From Microbacterium oxydans (GTDB taxonomy: Bacteria > Actinomycetota > Actinomycetes > Actinomycetales > Microbacteriaceae), in NCBI RefSeq assembly GCF_000956405.1, contig NZ_JYIV01000018.1, positions 1-64,000 on the forward strand: a DNA stretch of 64,000 bases. The letters run 5' to 3'. A program made the position numbers and the translations under genes. Below, piece by piece: positions 12,984 to 21,355 of this stretch; the first letter of the stretch is position 1, and each line of letters begins with the position of its first letter. Under the pieces are notes generated by a model. The model was given only the letters and a program-made list of their open reading frames with translations, searched no databases and was not told the DNA's origin.

Positions 12984-14213
12984 TCAGGCTCTTTCGAGCC
13001 GCAGCCGCAGCAGCCGGTATCCGACCCCGAGGAGGACGACGCCCGTGCCGATCAGTGAGGCGAGCACGGGAAGAGTGTTCACCAGCACCAGGCAGCCGAG
13101 CGCTCCGAGCACCTGCAGCACCCGTGGGTACCGACGCGCGGGACCGGTCTGACGGAACGCGGCGGCGTTCGCGATCAGGTAATACAGCAGCACGCCGAAC
13201 GAGGAGAAGCCGATGGCGCCGCGCAGGTCGGCGATGAGGACGATCGCGACCACGATGAGCGCGATGGCGATCTCCGCGCGCTGCGGAACGTGATGGCGCC
13301 GATCGATCTTCGCGAGGAATCGAGGGACGTCGCCCTCGCGAGCCATGGCCAGGGTCGTACGACCGATCCCGGTGAGCAGAGCCAGCAGGGCGCCGAGGGA
13401 CGCGGCGGCTGCCGCGATGCGGATCACGGGCGCCCAGGCCGATGCCCCGGCCGCCACCAGCAGATCGACCAGAGGGGCCGTCGAGCCGATCACCCCGGCG
13501 CCGAGCACCAGGACGACGGCGAGCCCCACCAGCACGTACACGGCGACCGCGCCGCCCAGGGCCAGCACGATGGCACGGGGAATCGTGCGTCCAGGGTCGA
13601 CGACCTCCTCACCCATGGTCGCGATCCGCGCGTAGCCGGCGAACGCGAAGAACAGCAGGCCGGCCCCCTGCAGCACCCCGTAGGCCGTGGCATCGGGCAG
13701 GGGCACCGGGGTGGCCGCAGGAGCTGCAGCGAATCCGAAGCCCACGACGATCGCGAGACCGAGCAGCGAGCACACCACGAGCACACGGGTGACCAGGGCG
13801 GTGCGCGTCACCCCGAAGCAGTTCACGACGGCGAGCAGCACGACGGCTGCGACCGCCACGGGCAGCTGCCACCCGGCCGGTGCCGCGTAGGCGGCGAACG
13901 TCATCGCCATCGCCGCACAGCTCGCGATCTTGCCGATCACGAAGCTCCATCCGGCGATGAAGCCCCACCAGGGGCCGATCTCCGCGCGGGCGTACGCATA
14001 GGTGCCACCTGCAACAGGGTGGGCTGCGGCGAGCTGCGCCGATGAGGTGGCGTTGGCGTACGCGACGACCGCGGCGATCGCGAGGGCGATGAGGATGCCG
14101 CTGCCGGCGACGCCGATCGCGGGGGCCCACACGGCGAACACACCGGCACCGATCATCGAGCCGAGGCCGATGGCGACCGCGTCTCCGAGGGTCAGGCGAC
14201 GGGCGAGGGGCAT
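12984..14213 (-). CDS. APC-family amino acid permease
   Basis: A 409-residue permease with about 12 membrane helices; the first (GDAVAIGLGSMIGAGVFAVW) carries the GSMIGAG unwound helix typical of the YjeH/CAT-like branch. It is the last gene of the five-gene minus-strand operon controlled from 19300-19390, which suggests import of an amino acid-containing product released by the hydrolases, an inference. ATG at 14213 lies four bases after the stop of the CocE-type gene (coupled), and CACGAT six bases upstream could also serve an internal leaderless promoter. Confidence 0.85.
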   Translation of the reverse strand: MPLARRLTLGDAVAIGLGSMIGAGVFAVWAPAIGVAGSGILIALAIAAVVAYANATSSAQLAAAHPVAGGTYAYARAEIGPWWGFIAGWSFVIGKIASCAAMAMTFAAYAAPAGWQLPVAVAAVVLLAVVNCFGVTRTALVTRVLVVCSLLGLAIVVGFGFAAAPAATPVPLPDATAYGVLQGAGLLFFAFAGYARIATMGEEVVDPGRTIPRAIVLALGGAVAVYVLVGLAVVLVLGAGVIGSTAPLVDLLVAAGASAWAPVIRIAAAAASLGALLALLTGIGRTTLAMAREGDVPRFLAKIDRRHHVPQRAEIAIALIVVAIVLIADLRGAIGFSSFGVLLYYLIANAAAFRQTGPARRYPRVLQVLGALGCLVLVNTLPVLASLIGTGVVLLGVGYRLLRLRLERA

Positions 14214-14217
14214 CCTG

Positions 14218-15921
14218 TCATCGTGGCACGCGACGGTGAACGGCGGGTGACGGGGCATCCGACCGGGCAGGAGCGACGACCTGTGCCGGCAGTGTCAGAG
14301 TCGACCGTGCGGTGCCTCCCACGCGCACGGTCTGATCGCTGGGGATGAGCTGCGAGTGGTCGCGCACCGGATCGTCGGTTCCTGGGTTGCGCAGGTGCAG
14401 CGGGTGCGCGCCCGACGAGACCTGCACCCGCACGCGCGACCCCGCGGCGAACCGGTGGGCGAGAGGCGCGAGGTCGAGCCGGATCCGGCCCATCTCGTCG
14501 GTGTGCATCTCGTCGGTGTGCATCTTCTGCGGCCGAAGGCGCCGGTACCCGTCGGTGAGCGCACGCGAGGCACCTCGCGCATCCACTTCGCACAGACGCA
14601 CGAACAGGTCGGCGCGCGGGTTCGACGAGGCGAAGGAGAGCGTGATCGTGGGCGTACCCATGACGAGGAGGTCGTCGGCAAGCGGGTCTCCGGTGAAGAC
14701 GAGCACGTCGCTCCGACGTTCGCGGGAGCGCTGGGGGCGTCGTCCGGCGGAGAACGGATTGAGGGTCCGGCCGCCCGCGTCCGGGGTCGGGTCCGTCGGA
14801 TCGTAGCGATACGCGAGGTCGGCGGCGGGGCTCGGCGCACCGGTACCGTCCAGGCGTCCGTCACCGGTGAGCTCCAGATCCATGGCCGTCTGCGGCGGAG
14901 GCCAGCTCTCCAGCTCGCGCCAGCCGCCACCACCGGTCACATCGATGCGCACGCCCTCCGTCTGTGCCGTTCCGGTGAACGAACGCAGCACTTCGCGGAC
15001 GCCGATGACGGTGATGTCGGGCGCCCCGTGCACCCAGTCGCCGACGATGAGGCGCACCGGACGACCCGCATCGCGGAGGGCCGCGTAGTCGTCGAGCTGA
15101 CCGACCAGGAACAGGTCCTGCCAGCCGGCGACGAGCGTGACGGGCGGGACGGAGTCGACGTCCTGTGCGAAGTGCATCGGCTCCCACCAGGGGTCCCCCT
15201 GATCGCTGTGCTCGACCCAGTCGCGGAAGAACTGCGGGTCGGCGCCGCGGGCCACGCGCACGGCATCCGCCGGTGGAACGGCGAGCGAACCGCGACGGAA
15301 TCCGCGCCGGGCACGCAGCAGCGCCCAGGCCTTCGACGGCAGCGACCGCTCCTGGATGTCGAGGGCGTAAGCCCATGTGAGCGGGGTGTCGATCGAGAAT
15401 CCGCCGCCCGGGTAGAGGATGGCATCGTCGAAGCGCCGCGCGGAGATGGCTATGCCGAGCGCGTCCGGGCGGTCGTCACCGTCGCAGTACGCCCACTGGG
15501 TCACCCCGAAGTAGCTCCCTCCCCACGAGTGCACGCGTCCGGTCGCCCATGGCTGCGCGCGCAGCCACCGCATCGTCGCCTGTCCGTCGGCGACCTCGTC
15601 GTGCAGCGGATCGAACGCGCCGCCCGAGCCGAATGTGCCGCGACAGCTCTGCACGACCACATGGTGTCCTCGCTCGGCCAGGAAGAGCGCGACGCCGGCG
15701 ATCCCGTCGCGGCCGTAGGGCGTGCGGATCAGGATCGTGTCCCCACCGGATCCTTCTGCGTGCCAGTGGTCGGTGAGGAGTGCGGCGCCGTCGTCTGCCG
15801 GGACCGGGATGCCCGTCGCCCGGACGACGTCCGGGTGTGTCTTCTCCGGCATGTCGTCGGCGCGGGCGAGCTTCCGGTACTCGCGTCGGGCGGCAGCGCC
15901 CAGGCGGGGAGCATCGGTCAT
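14218..15921 (-). CDS. CocE/NonD-family acyl hydrolase (X-Pro dipeptidyl-peptidase type)
   Basis: A 567-residue serine hydrolase. The N-terminal alpha/beta-hydrolase domain has YGRDG at the oxyanion region, the nucleophile elbow in SWGGSYFGVTQW (serine near 151), the aspartate in VAGWQDLFLVGQLDDY and histidine in DWVHGAPD; a C-terminal jelly-roll domain follows, ending with KMHTDEMHTDEMGRIRLDL and GTDDPVRDHSQ. Family members cleave esters or amides such as cocaine, cephalosporins or X-Pro peptides. The KMHTDE segment is an in-frame short duplication (MHTDEMHTDEM). ATG 15921 overlaps the MFS gene stop as ATGA. Confidence 0.85.
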   Translation of the reverse strand: MTDAPRLGAAARREYRKLARADDMPEKTHPDVVRATGIPVPADDGAALLTDHWHAEGSGGDTILIRTPYGRDGIAGVALFLAERGHHVVVQSCRGTFGSGGAFDPLHDEVADGQATMRWLRAQPWATGRVHSWGGSYFGVTQWAYCDGDDRPDALGIAISARRFDDAILYPGGGFSIDTPLTWAYALDIQERSLPSKAWALLRARRGFRRGSLAVPPADAVRVARGADPQFFRDWVEHSDQGDPWWEPMHFAQDVDSVPPVTLVAGWQDLFLVGQLDDYAALRDAGRPVRLIVGDWVHGAPDITVIGVREVLRSFTGTAQTEGVRIDVTGGGGWRELESWPPPQTAMDLELTGDGRLDGTGAPSPAADLAYRYDPTDPTPDAGGRTLNPFSAGRRPQRSRERRSDVLVFTGDPLADDLLVMGTPTITLSFASSNPRADLFVRLCEVDARGASRALTDGYRRLRPQKMHTDEMHTDEMGRIRLDLAPLAHRFAAGSRVRVQVSSGAHPLHLRNPGTDDPVRDHSQLIPSDQTVRVGGTARSTLTLPAQVVAPARSDAPSPAVHRRVPR

Positions 15922-17216
15922 CGCACGCCCTTCACTCGGGTGACCGCGAACGCGGCGATCACGGCCATCACGACCGCGCCGATGTAGAGGGCCGCGAAGT
16001 TCTCACCTGTCGGCGAGCCTATGCGGGTCGCGAAGAATCCGAAAACGGGGACGAGGATGCCGGGCAGCAGGTAGGCGAGAGCCACGATGCCGAGGTCCTT
16101 GCCGGCGTCTTCGACCGAGGGGAGGCACTCCGTCATCAGCGCGACATCGGCGGCGATGTAGGCACCCTGGCCCGCTCCGACGATCGCGATGCCGACGAGG
16201 AAGAAGGCGATGCCGCCGAAGGAGATCGCGAGGATGAGCCCCCCGGCGCTCGCGAGGGCGCCGATGATGACGCTCGGCTTGCGGCGACCCGTGCGATCGG
16301 AGATCACGCCGAACACGAACGCCATGACCAGGTTCATCAGCGTGAAGGCCGCCGTGGCCTGGGTCTGCACGGCGGCGATCTCGGTCGGGTCGTCGATGGC
16401 GAAGCGGCCGGAGATTGTGAGGTAGAGGTAGCTCGTGACCGAGACGATCGAGGCGGTCATGAAGAAACGGCAGACCCAGGCCCACGCGAAGTCCGGGTAG
16501 CGACGCGGACTCAACCAGAAGGTGGCGAGCACCCCGCTCCAGTCGAGCGGCTCGGCGGGCAGCAGTCGCCGGATGTCCTTGAGCGTGAAGAACAGGGAGA
16601 GCGCGAGCACCACGGAGAGGCCGCCGGGGATCAGGAACATGCCGATCTGGCCCATGGGCGCGACGATGCCCGCGAGCGAGACCCCGCCGAGGATGCCGAT
16701 GGCGGTGGCTGCTCCGGTGACGGCGGACATGATCGCGCGGATGCTGCGGCGGATCTGATCCGCGAACAGAGTGTGGACGGTCATCGACACGGCGCCCCAG
16801 CCGACGAGGACCAGGATCGTGCCGACGCCGAGCACGAGGAGGTTCGGCGCGGTCGCCTGGATCATGTAGCCGATCAGGGCGATCAGCGCGCCGGAGAGGA
16901 TCCAGGGACGGCGAATGCCGAGGCGGGACATCGAGCGGTCGCTGAGCCGACCGAAGATCGGCGTCGTGAGGAGGATGGCGGCGCCGCCGAGGGTGAGGAT
17001 GACGCTGAGGTCGCCCGTCGCCTGGTCGGGGTCCCATTCCTTGAGCAGCTGCGGGATCGCGACACCGGCGACGCCCTGGGCGATGCCGGAGCCCAGCCAT
17101 GCGAGCACGAAGGTGATCCAGAACAGGCGCGTCTGGCGCTGTCCGGGGATCGCGTCGGCGGTGAGCGGGGGAGCGGGATCTGCGGGGAAAACGGGATCGA
17201 CGGCGTGGGTGGACAT
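15918..17216 (-). CDS. MFS transporter
   Basis: A 432-residue major facilitator with 12 predicted membrane helices and the loop 2-3 signature in IFGRLSDRSMSRLGIRRPW. It belongs to the operon of two HSL-type esterases and a CocE-type hydrolase, so it is likely the importer of their substrate or the exporter of a product. ATG at 17216 is preferred over the earlier in-frame start at 17255 because AGGAG stands seven bases upstream and the longer form would overlap the preceding gene. The stop overlaps the next start (ATGA). Confidence 0.85.
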   Translation of the reverse strand: MSTHAVDPVFPADPAPPLTADAIPGQRQTRLFWITFVLAWLGSGIAQGVAGVAIPQLLKEWDPDQATGDLSVILTLGGAAILLTTPIFGRLSDRSMSRLGIRRPWILSGALIALIGYMIQATAPNLLVLGVGTILVLVGWGAVSMTVHTLFADQIRRSIRAIMSAVTGAATAIGILGGVSLAGIVAPMGQIGMFLIPGGLSVVLALSLFFTLKDIRRLLPAEPLDWSGVLATFWLSPRRYPDFAWAWVCRFFMTASIVSVTSYLYLTISGRFAIDDPTEIAAVQTQATAAFTLMNLVMAFVFGVISDRTGRRKPSVIIGALASAGGLILAISFGGIAFFLVGIAIVGAGQGAYIAADVALMTECLPSVEDAGKDLGIVALAYLLPGILVPVFGFFATRIGSPTGENFAALYIGAVVMAVIAAFAVTRVKGVR

Positions 17217-17251
17217 CTTCGTCTCCTGGTCTCGGTCGGGGTGGGAACTGT

Positions 17252-18280
17252 TCACGGCCGCATGCCGGTGGTGGTCACGGCAGCGTCCGCCGGTTCGGGC
17301 GTCGCGCGCGCGTCCACGCGGTAGGCATCGGCGAGCTCGTGGACGAAGACGTCACGCCAGTCGCGAGCGCCCTCCCAGCGGCCGGTGAGCCCGGGTGACG
17401 CATGGTCGTGCCCGAGTCCGATGTGCAGCACGACGGGGGTGCCCGCTTCGCGCAGACTGTCGGCGTACGCGATGGCGCCGTCGCGGAGCGGGTCGAACTC
17501 GGCCGCGAGGATGAGTGCGGGTGCGAGGCCGCGGTGATCCGGGGCATCCAGTGGTGAGGCCTCGGCGAGCGATGCACCGGCGCGATACAGCCCGGCGAGA
17601 TGCTCGATGCCTGCGCGCTCGGCGAGGCGAAGACGGCGGTGCATCGAGTCGCCGACCACCCGCAGGGCCGCGGGCAGCACTTCGAGAGCCTGGTGATGCA
17701 GCGGTTCTCCGGCATCGCGCAGCCGCAGTGCTGTCGTCGCCGCGATCGTCGCCCCCGCGGAGTTGCCGCCGACGCCCAGCCGGTCGGCATCGACGCCGAG
17801 TTCGTCGGCGCGCTCGCGGAGGTCGGAGAGGGCACGGATGGCGTCCTCGACGGGGGCGGGGAACGGATGCTCGGGAGCCAGACGGTACTCGAGTGCGACG
17901 ATCTGCACTCCCGAGCGCAGTGCGCGATCCGCGCAGAGACGGTCGTTGAGGAGCTCGTCGATCGTGCCGCCGGTCCACCCGCCTCCGTGCAGCCACAGCA
18001 TCGTGGGCATCGCGCCGATCGCGGATGCCGGGCGGAACCGCCGGGCGCGCCGCGGCCCTGTTTCGCCGGCGACCACGAGATCGTCGATCTCCACCCCGGC
18101 AGGAACGGGAGCAGTGAACTCGACGGCGAGGCGGTCGCTCAGCTCGCGCTGTGCCAGGCGGCGCGTCGCCATCTCGGCAGACTCGAGGTCGGGGAGCGTC
18201 GCGGAGAGTTCGCGGATGCGTTGGATCCATTCCCGGATCTCCGGGCTCAGCGGCGGCTCGCGGTACTCGGGCGTGCTCAT
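17252..18280 (-). CDS. HSL-family alpha/beta hydrolase (esterase), second of two
   Basis: A 342-residue esterase of the hormone-sensitive lipase family. Oxyanion motif LHGGGWTGGT, nucleophile elbow GGNSAGATIA (serine near 190), the acid in AAEFDPLRDGAIAYAD and histidine in LGHDHASPG are all intact. Cytoplasmic, no signal peptide. ATG 18280 overlaps the stop of the upstream HSL gene as ATGA. Only about 35 bases separate it from the MFS gene. Substrate unknown; probably an acyl or carbamoyl ester. Confidence 0.85.
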   Translation of the reverse strand: MSTPEYREPPLSPEIREWIQRIRELSATLPDLESAEMATRRLAQRELSDRLAVEFTAPVPAGVEIDDLVVAGETGPRRARRFRPASAIGAMPTMLWLHGGGWTGGTIDELLNDRLCADRALRSGVQIVALEYRLAPEHPFPAPVEDAIRALSDLRERADELGVDADRLGVGGNSAGATIAATTALRLRDAGEPLHHQALEVLPAALRVVGDSMHRRLRLAERAGIEHLAGLYRAGASLAEASPLDAPDHRGLAPALILAAEFDPLRDGAIAYADSLREAGTPVVLHIGLGHDHASPGLTGRWEGARDWRDVFVHELADAYRVDARATPEPADAAVTTTGMRP

Positions 18281-19287
18281 GCGGTGACCACCTCGTGAAG
18301 CGTGCGCAGTTCGGAGACGATGAGGCGGTGTGCGACGTCGGCGGAGGGCACGAACCCGGTCGAGCCCAGAGAGCCGTGGGTCTGGCCGATGAAGCGCATC
18401 GCGGTCACCGGCACGCCTGCGGCGGAGAGCGCCCGTGCGTAGGCCTCCCCGTCGCCACGCAGGGGATCGAGCTCCGAGGTGAGGATCAGCGCCGGCGGCA
18501 GGCCTTCGTGAGAGGCGGCTCGCAGCGGGGAGGCATATGGCTGGCGGGCCGCTGAGGCGTCGTCTCCGACATACTGACGCACGAGCGTGCGACCGACCGC
18601 GCGCACGATGACTCCCGGCATGCGTGCATCGATGCCGCTCATGTCGGCATGTCCCATGGTCAGATCGAGGGCGGGATTCTCCAGCAGCTGCAGAGCGATC
18701 GGATGTGCGGAGCGGTCGCGGTTCATGAGCGTCACGGCCGCGGCGAGGTCGCCTCCCGATGATGCTCCGCCGATGGCGATGCGTTCCGGCGAGACGCCCA
18801 GCTCGGTCGCGTTGGCGTGGGTCCACTCGAAGGCCGACCAGCACTGCTCCGGCTGCGTGGGGAAGCGCTCCTCCGGCGCATGGGCGTAGTCGGCCGCGAC
18901 GATCACGATGCCGGCGTCCCGAGCTCTGACCCGGAAGCGTGCATCCCACGAGACCCAGTCGATGCCCGCGATGGTGAATCCGCCACCGTAGAAGTACACG
19001 AGTGCGGGGAGCCCCTCTCCGGGCGGGGTGCGCTCCTCGCCGGGCCAGTAGACGCGTACCCGCACGTCGGGGTGCCCATCGACCGGGACGATGCGATCCT
19101 CGGTGGCGGTCGGCAACGGCGCGATCCCGAGCGCTGCGCTCACGGCGTCGTCGTTCTCCGCGGCGATCCGACGGCGACCGGCGGGGTCTGCGGGTTCCGG
19201 TGCGAGCAGCGGCGCGACACGTTCCTCCCAGGCCGCCACGGCGCGGTCGAGTGCGGGGCGCCGGAATCGGGATCGTGCTGTCGGCAT
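18277..19287 (-). CDS. HSL-family alpha/beta hydrolase (esterase), first of two, with altered HGGG motif
   Basis: A 336-residue HSL-family esterase, first gene of the operon. The usual HGGG oxyanion motif reads YGGGF (LVYFYGGGFTIAGIDW), a histidine-to-tyrosine change known in some family members. The nucleophile elbow is GGASSGGDLA, the acid lies in TSELDPLRGDGEAYA and the histidine in GQTHGSLGS. ATG 19287 follows AAGGAG by eight bases. It is divergent from the LacI-type gene, whose candidate operator lies in between. The pair of related but distinct esterases suggests successive steps on one substrate. Confidence 0.84.
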   Translation of the reverse strand: MPTARSRFRRPALDRAVAAWEERVAPLLAPEPADPAGRRRIAAENDDAVSAALGIAPLPTATEDRIVPVDGHPDVRVRVYWPGEERTPPGEGLPALVYFYGGGFTIAGIDWVSWDARFRVRARDAGIVIVAADYAHAPEERFPTQPEQCWSAFEWTHANATELGVSPERIAIGGASSGGDLAAAVTLMNRDRSAHPIALQLLENPALDLTMGHADMSGIDARMPGVIVRAVGRTLVRQYVGDDASAARQPYASPLRAASHEGLPPALILTSELDPLRGDGEAYARALSAAGVPVTAMRFIGQTHGSLGSTGFVPSADVAHRLIVSELRTLHEVVTA

Positions 19288-19347
19288 CGGGCATCTCCTT
19301 CGATGGGTTCGCGGGCCGGTGGGGTTCCCCCTGCGCGAGTCCCGACC

Positions 19348-19353
19348 TAGTCT
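19348..19353 (+). promoter_or_regulatory. -10 element of the LacI-type regulator gene
   Basis: TAGTCT, placing the transcription start at about 19360, at the edge of the palindromic operator; this would allow autoregulation. Confidence 0.5.
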
Positions 19354-19358
19354 GAGCA

Positions 19359-19374
19359 ATCGAAGAACTTCGAT
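19359..19374. promoter_or_regulatory. Palindromic operator of the esterase/transporter operon
   Basis: ATCGAAG-AA-CTTCGAT is a perfect 7-2-7 inverted repeat between a LacI-type gene (start 19393) and the divergent operon (start 19287). A matching half site CTTCGAT occurs at 19298-19304 next to the ribosome binding site of the operon. The even, central dyad is typical for LacI-family dimers. Confidence 0.7.
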
Positions 19375-19392
19375 GAAGAGAGAAGCCGAGCG

Positions 19393-20397
19393 ATGCGCGC
19401 ACGACCGGGCAGGGTCACCATCTACGACGTCGCAGAGCGTGCGGGAGTGAGCATCTCCACCGTCTCGCTGGCGGTGAGCGCCCCGCACCGGGTGCGACCG
19501 GAGACCCGTGAACGCATCGTCGCGGCGGCCACGGCTCTCGGTTATCGGATGGCCCAGGGGCGCCGGGTCGGTGCCGCCCGCATCGCGGTGGCCGCGCCGT
19601 TCACGACCTACCCGTCGTATCTGCGCCGCCTCTCCGGAATGCTCCGGCGGGCCAGGGACGCGGCGGTGGACATCATCCCCTACGACCTCGATTCCGCCGC
19701 GGCAGCGGATGAGCCGCTGCTCGACGTGCTGCCCACGCGCACGGACGCCACCGGTCTCGTGGTGATGGGGGTTCCGCTCGGGGGAGCAGCGCGGCGGGCG
19801 AGCAAGGCGGCACGCATCCCCGTCGTCTACGTCGATGTGGTGCCGACGCGGTCCGATGCGGGCGGTCCGGTCGTCCTGGTCGACGACCGCGACGGCGGTG
19901 CGCAGATCGGCAGGCACCTCGCCGGGCTCGGACATCGCCGTGTGCTCTTCGTGCACGAGCCGCAGCGCTCGCCGGCGTACGTGTCGGCCGGGATGCTCCG
20001 CGTCGAGGGGCTGATGCGGCACCTGGAGGTGACGGACCTCGCGGTGGCCGATCCCTCCGCGGTCGACGGCCGGGTGATCGCCGCAGCCCGAGCTGCGGGA
20101 GCGACGGCGATCGTCGCGAACCACGACCAGTTCGCCGCCGCCGTGCTGTCCGCCCTCCGCTCCGACGTCGGCACGGCACCGCTCGCGGTGGTCGGCTACG
20201 ACGACGGCGAGGTCGCCGAGGCGCTCGACCTCACGACCGTGCGCCAGCCGTTCGAGGAGAGCGGGCGCACGGCCCTCGAACTCGTCCTCGGTCTGGTCTC
20301 GGGGGCATCGACCGCGCACGGCACCGTCCGTCTCGCCCCGATGCTGATCCCGAGGGCGTCGACGCTCGCTGCCGGGATCAGCCCCGAGCAGCGGTGA
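19393..20397 (+). CDS. LacI-family transcriptional regulator
   Basis: A 334-residue regulator with the LacI helix-turn-helix at the N terminus (VTIYDVAERAGVSISTVSLAV, residues 8-28) and hinge helix, then a periplasmic-binding-protein-like effector domain ending with RQPFEESGRTALELVL. It most likely represses the divergent hydrolase/transporter operon and itself through the palindrome at 19359-19374; the inducer is probably the substrate or product of those hydrolases. Its last 20 bases overlap the 3' end of the convergent DUF4442 gene. Confidence 0.9.
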   Translation: MRARPGRVTIYDVAERAGVSISTVSLAVSAPHRVRPETRERIVAAATALGYRMAQGRRVGAARIAVAAPFTTYPSYLRRLSGMLRRARDAAVDIIPYDLDSAAAADEPLLDVLPTRTDATGLVVMGVPLGGAARRASKAARIPVVYVDVVPTRSDAGGPVVLVDDRDGGAQIGRHLAGLGHRRVLFVHEPQRSPAYVSAGMLRVEGLMRHLEVTDLAVADPSAVDGRVIAAARAAGATAIVANHDQFAAAVLSALRSDVGTAPLAVVGYDDGEVAEALDLTTVRQPFEESGRTALELVLGLVSGASTAHGTVRLAPMLIPRASTLAAGISPEQR

Positions 20398-20848
20398 CGC
20401 GCTTCTTCTCCCGGATGTAGACCTCGCGGCGCACCTTCGCCACGACGTCCCCCTCGCGATCGGTGATGACCGTCTCGAACCACTCGAGCACCTTGGCTCC
20501 GCCGTGTGCCCGTTCGCGGATCTCCGTGGCCTTCTCCTTCGACACCTCGAACTCGGCCGTCAGTACCCCGCGGCCGGGCTTGAGGAACTCGATCTCGCCT
20601 CGGGTGTCCCACACGACGTAGTCGCGTCCGAGCTGGTGCATGACCAGCATGAAGAAGTAGGGATCGGTCATGGCCGACATGGAGCCGCCGAACGCGGTCT
20701 TGACGTAGTTGCGGGTGAAGACGTTGACGTGGAGCTCGACGGTCGCATGCGTCCAGTCCTCACGGAACCGGCGGACGCGGATGCCGCTGAAGAGGTTCGG
20801 GATCCACAGGCTCATGCCGATCGCGAGACGGCGGGGAGTGATGCGCAT
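20378..20848 (-). CDS. DUF4442 hotdog-fold thioesterase-like protein
   Basis: A 156-residue hotdog-fold protein of the DUF4442/PaaI-like thioesterase group: HVNVFTRNYVKTAFGGSMSAMTDPYFFMLVMHQLG carries the central helix, and KPGRGVLTAEFEVSKEKATEI the second half. It may hydrolyse an acyl-CoA, but the catalytic residue is not certain. ATG 20848 is chosen with CACACT six bases upstream; GTG 20866 would add six residues. The gene overlaps the end of the LacI-type gene. Confidence 0.78.
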   Translation of the reverse strand: MRITPRRLAIGMSLWIPNLFSGIRVRRFREDWTHATVELHVNVFTRNYVKTAFGGSMSAMTDPYFFMLVMHQLGRDYVVWDTRGEIEFLKPGRGVLTAEFEVSKEKATEIRERAHGGAKVLEWFETVITDREGDVVAKVRREVYIREKKRVTAARG

Positions 20849-20897
20849 GAGGTCAGTGTGGAGCACCTGACCGAGTCCGACAAAGACGTCTGGAGGG

Positions 20898-20927
20898 TTG
20901 TCACAGTTGTTCTAGTTCGCATAGAAT
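20898..20927 (+). promoter_or_regulatory. Sigma-70-type promoter and dyad of the GntR operon
   Basis: TTGTCA (20898-20903) and TAGAAT (20922-20927) with an 18-base spacer form the best canonical promoter in the window. The inverted repeat TTCTA-N7-TAGAA (20910-20914 with 20922-20926) overlaps the -10 box, a natural position for autorepression by the GntR/YtrA protein encoded next. Confidence 0.7.
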
Positions 20928-20956
20928 AAGTAGAGATTTGACGAGAGGAGCGTCGG

Positions 20957-21355
20957 ATGCTGATCCGCGTCGATCCCGACAGTCCTCGCGCACTGTACGA
21001 CCAGGTGGCGGCTTCCGTGCGCTCCGACATCCTCGCCGGTGTCCTGGCGCCCGGCGATCGTCTTCCCGCCGCACGCGATGTCGCCGAAGCGCTCGACATC
21101 AACCAGCACACCGTGCTGCACGCGTACCAGCAGCTGCGCGACGAGGGCCTGGTTGACCTCCGCCGCGGCAGGGGAGCGGTCATCGCGGCCTCGGCCGCGC
21201 CCTTGGCCGACCTCGCACACGACATCGACGACCTGGTGCGTCGCGCCGCAGCGCTCGGCGTCTCCGCCGCCACGCTCGCCGGCATCGTCCGCGCCCACCG
21301 TGACACGGGCACAGGCACCCGCCCGATCGAGAACTCCGAGGAGGATTCGCCATGA
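20957..21355 (+). CDS. Short GntR-family regulator (YtrA type)
   Basis: A 132-residue GntR protein that is little more than the winged helix: ALYDQVAASVRSDILAGVLAPGDRLPAARDVAEALDINQHTVLHAYQQLRDEGLVDLRRGRG (residues 12-75) is the full DNA-binding domain, followed by a short helical tail for dimerisation, as in YtrA. Such small GntR proteins usually control a neighbouring membrane-protein operon. GAGGAG at 20945-20950 precedes the ATG by six bases. The stop overlaps the DUF1648 start (ATGA). Confidence 0.9.
   Translation: MLIRVDPDSPRALYDQVAASVRSDILAGVLAPGDRLPAARDVAEALDINQHTVLHAYQQLRDEGLVDLRRGRGAVIAASAAPLADLAHDIDDLVRRAAALGVSAATLAGIVRAHRDTGTGTRPIENSEEDSP

Noticed and set aside
17252..19402. A single 716-codon frame covering both esterases
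   Set aside because: The first part is in the wrong frame for esterase 1; both esterases have complete motifs, their own starts, and an ATGA junction at 18277-18280.
20627..20650. Extra TGCATGA and TCATGCA sites in coding regions (for example within DUF4442, the class V aminotransferase and the methyltransferase genes)
   Set aside because: Single occurrences without a 19-base partner, expected by chance.
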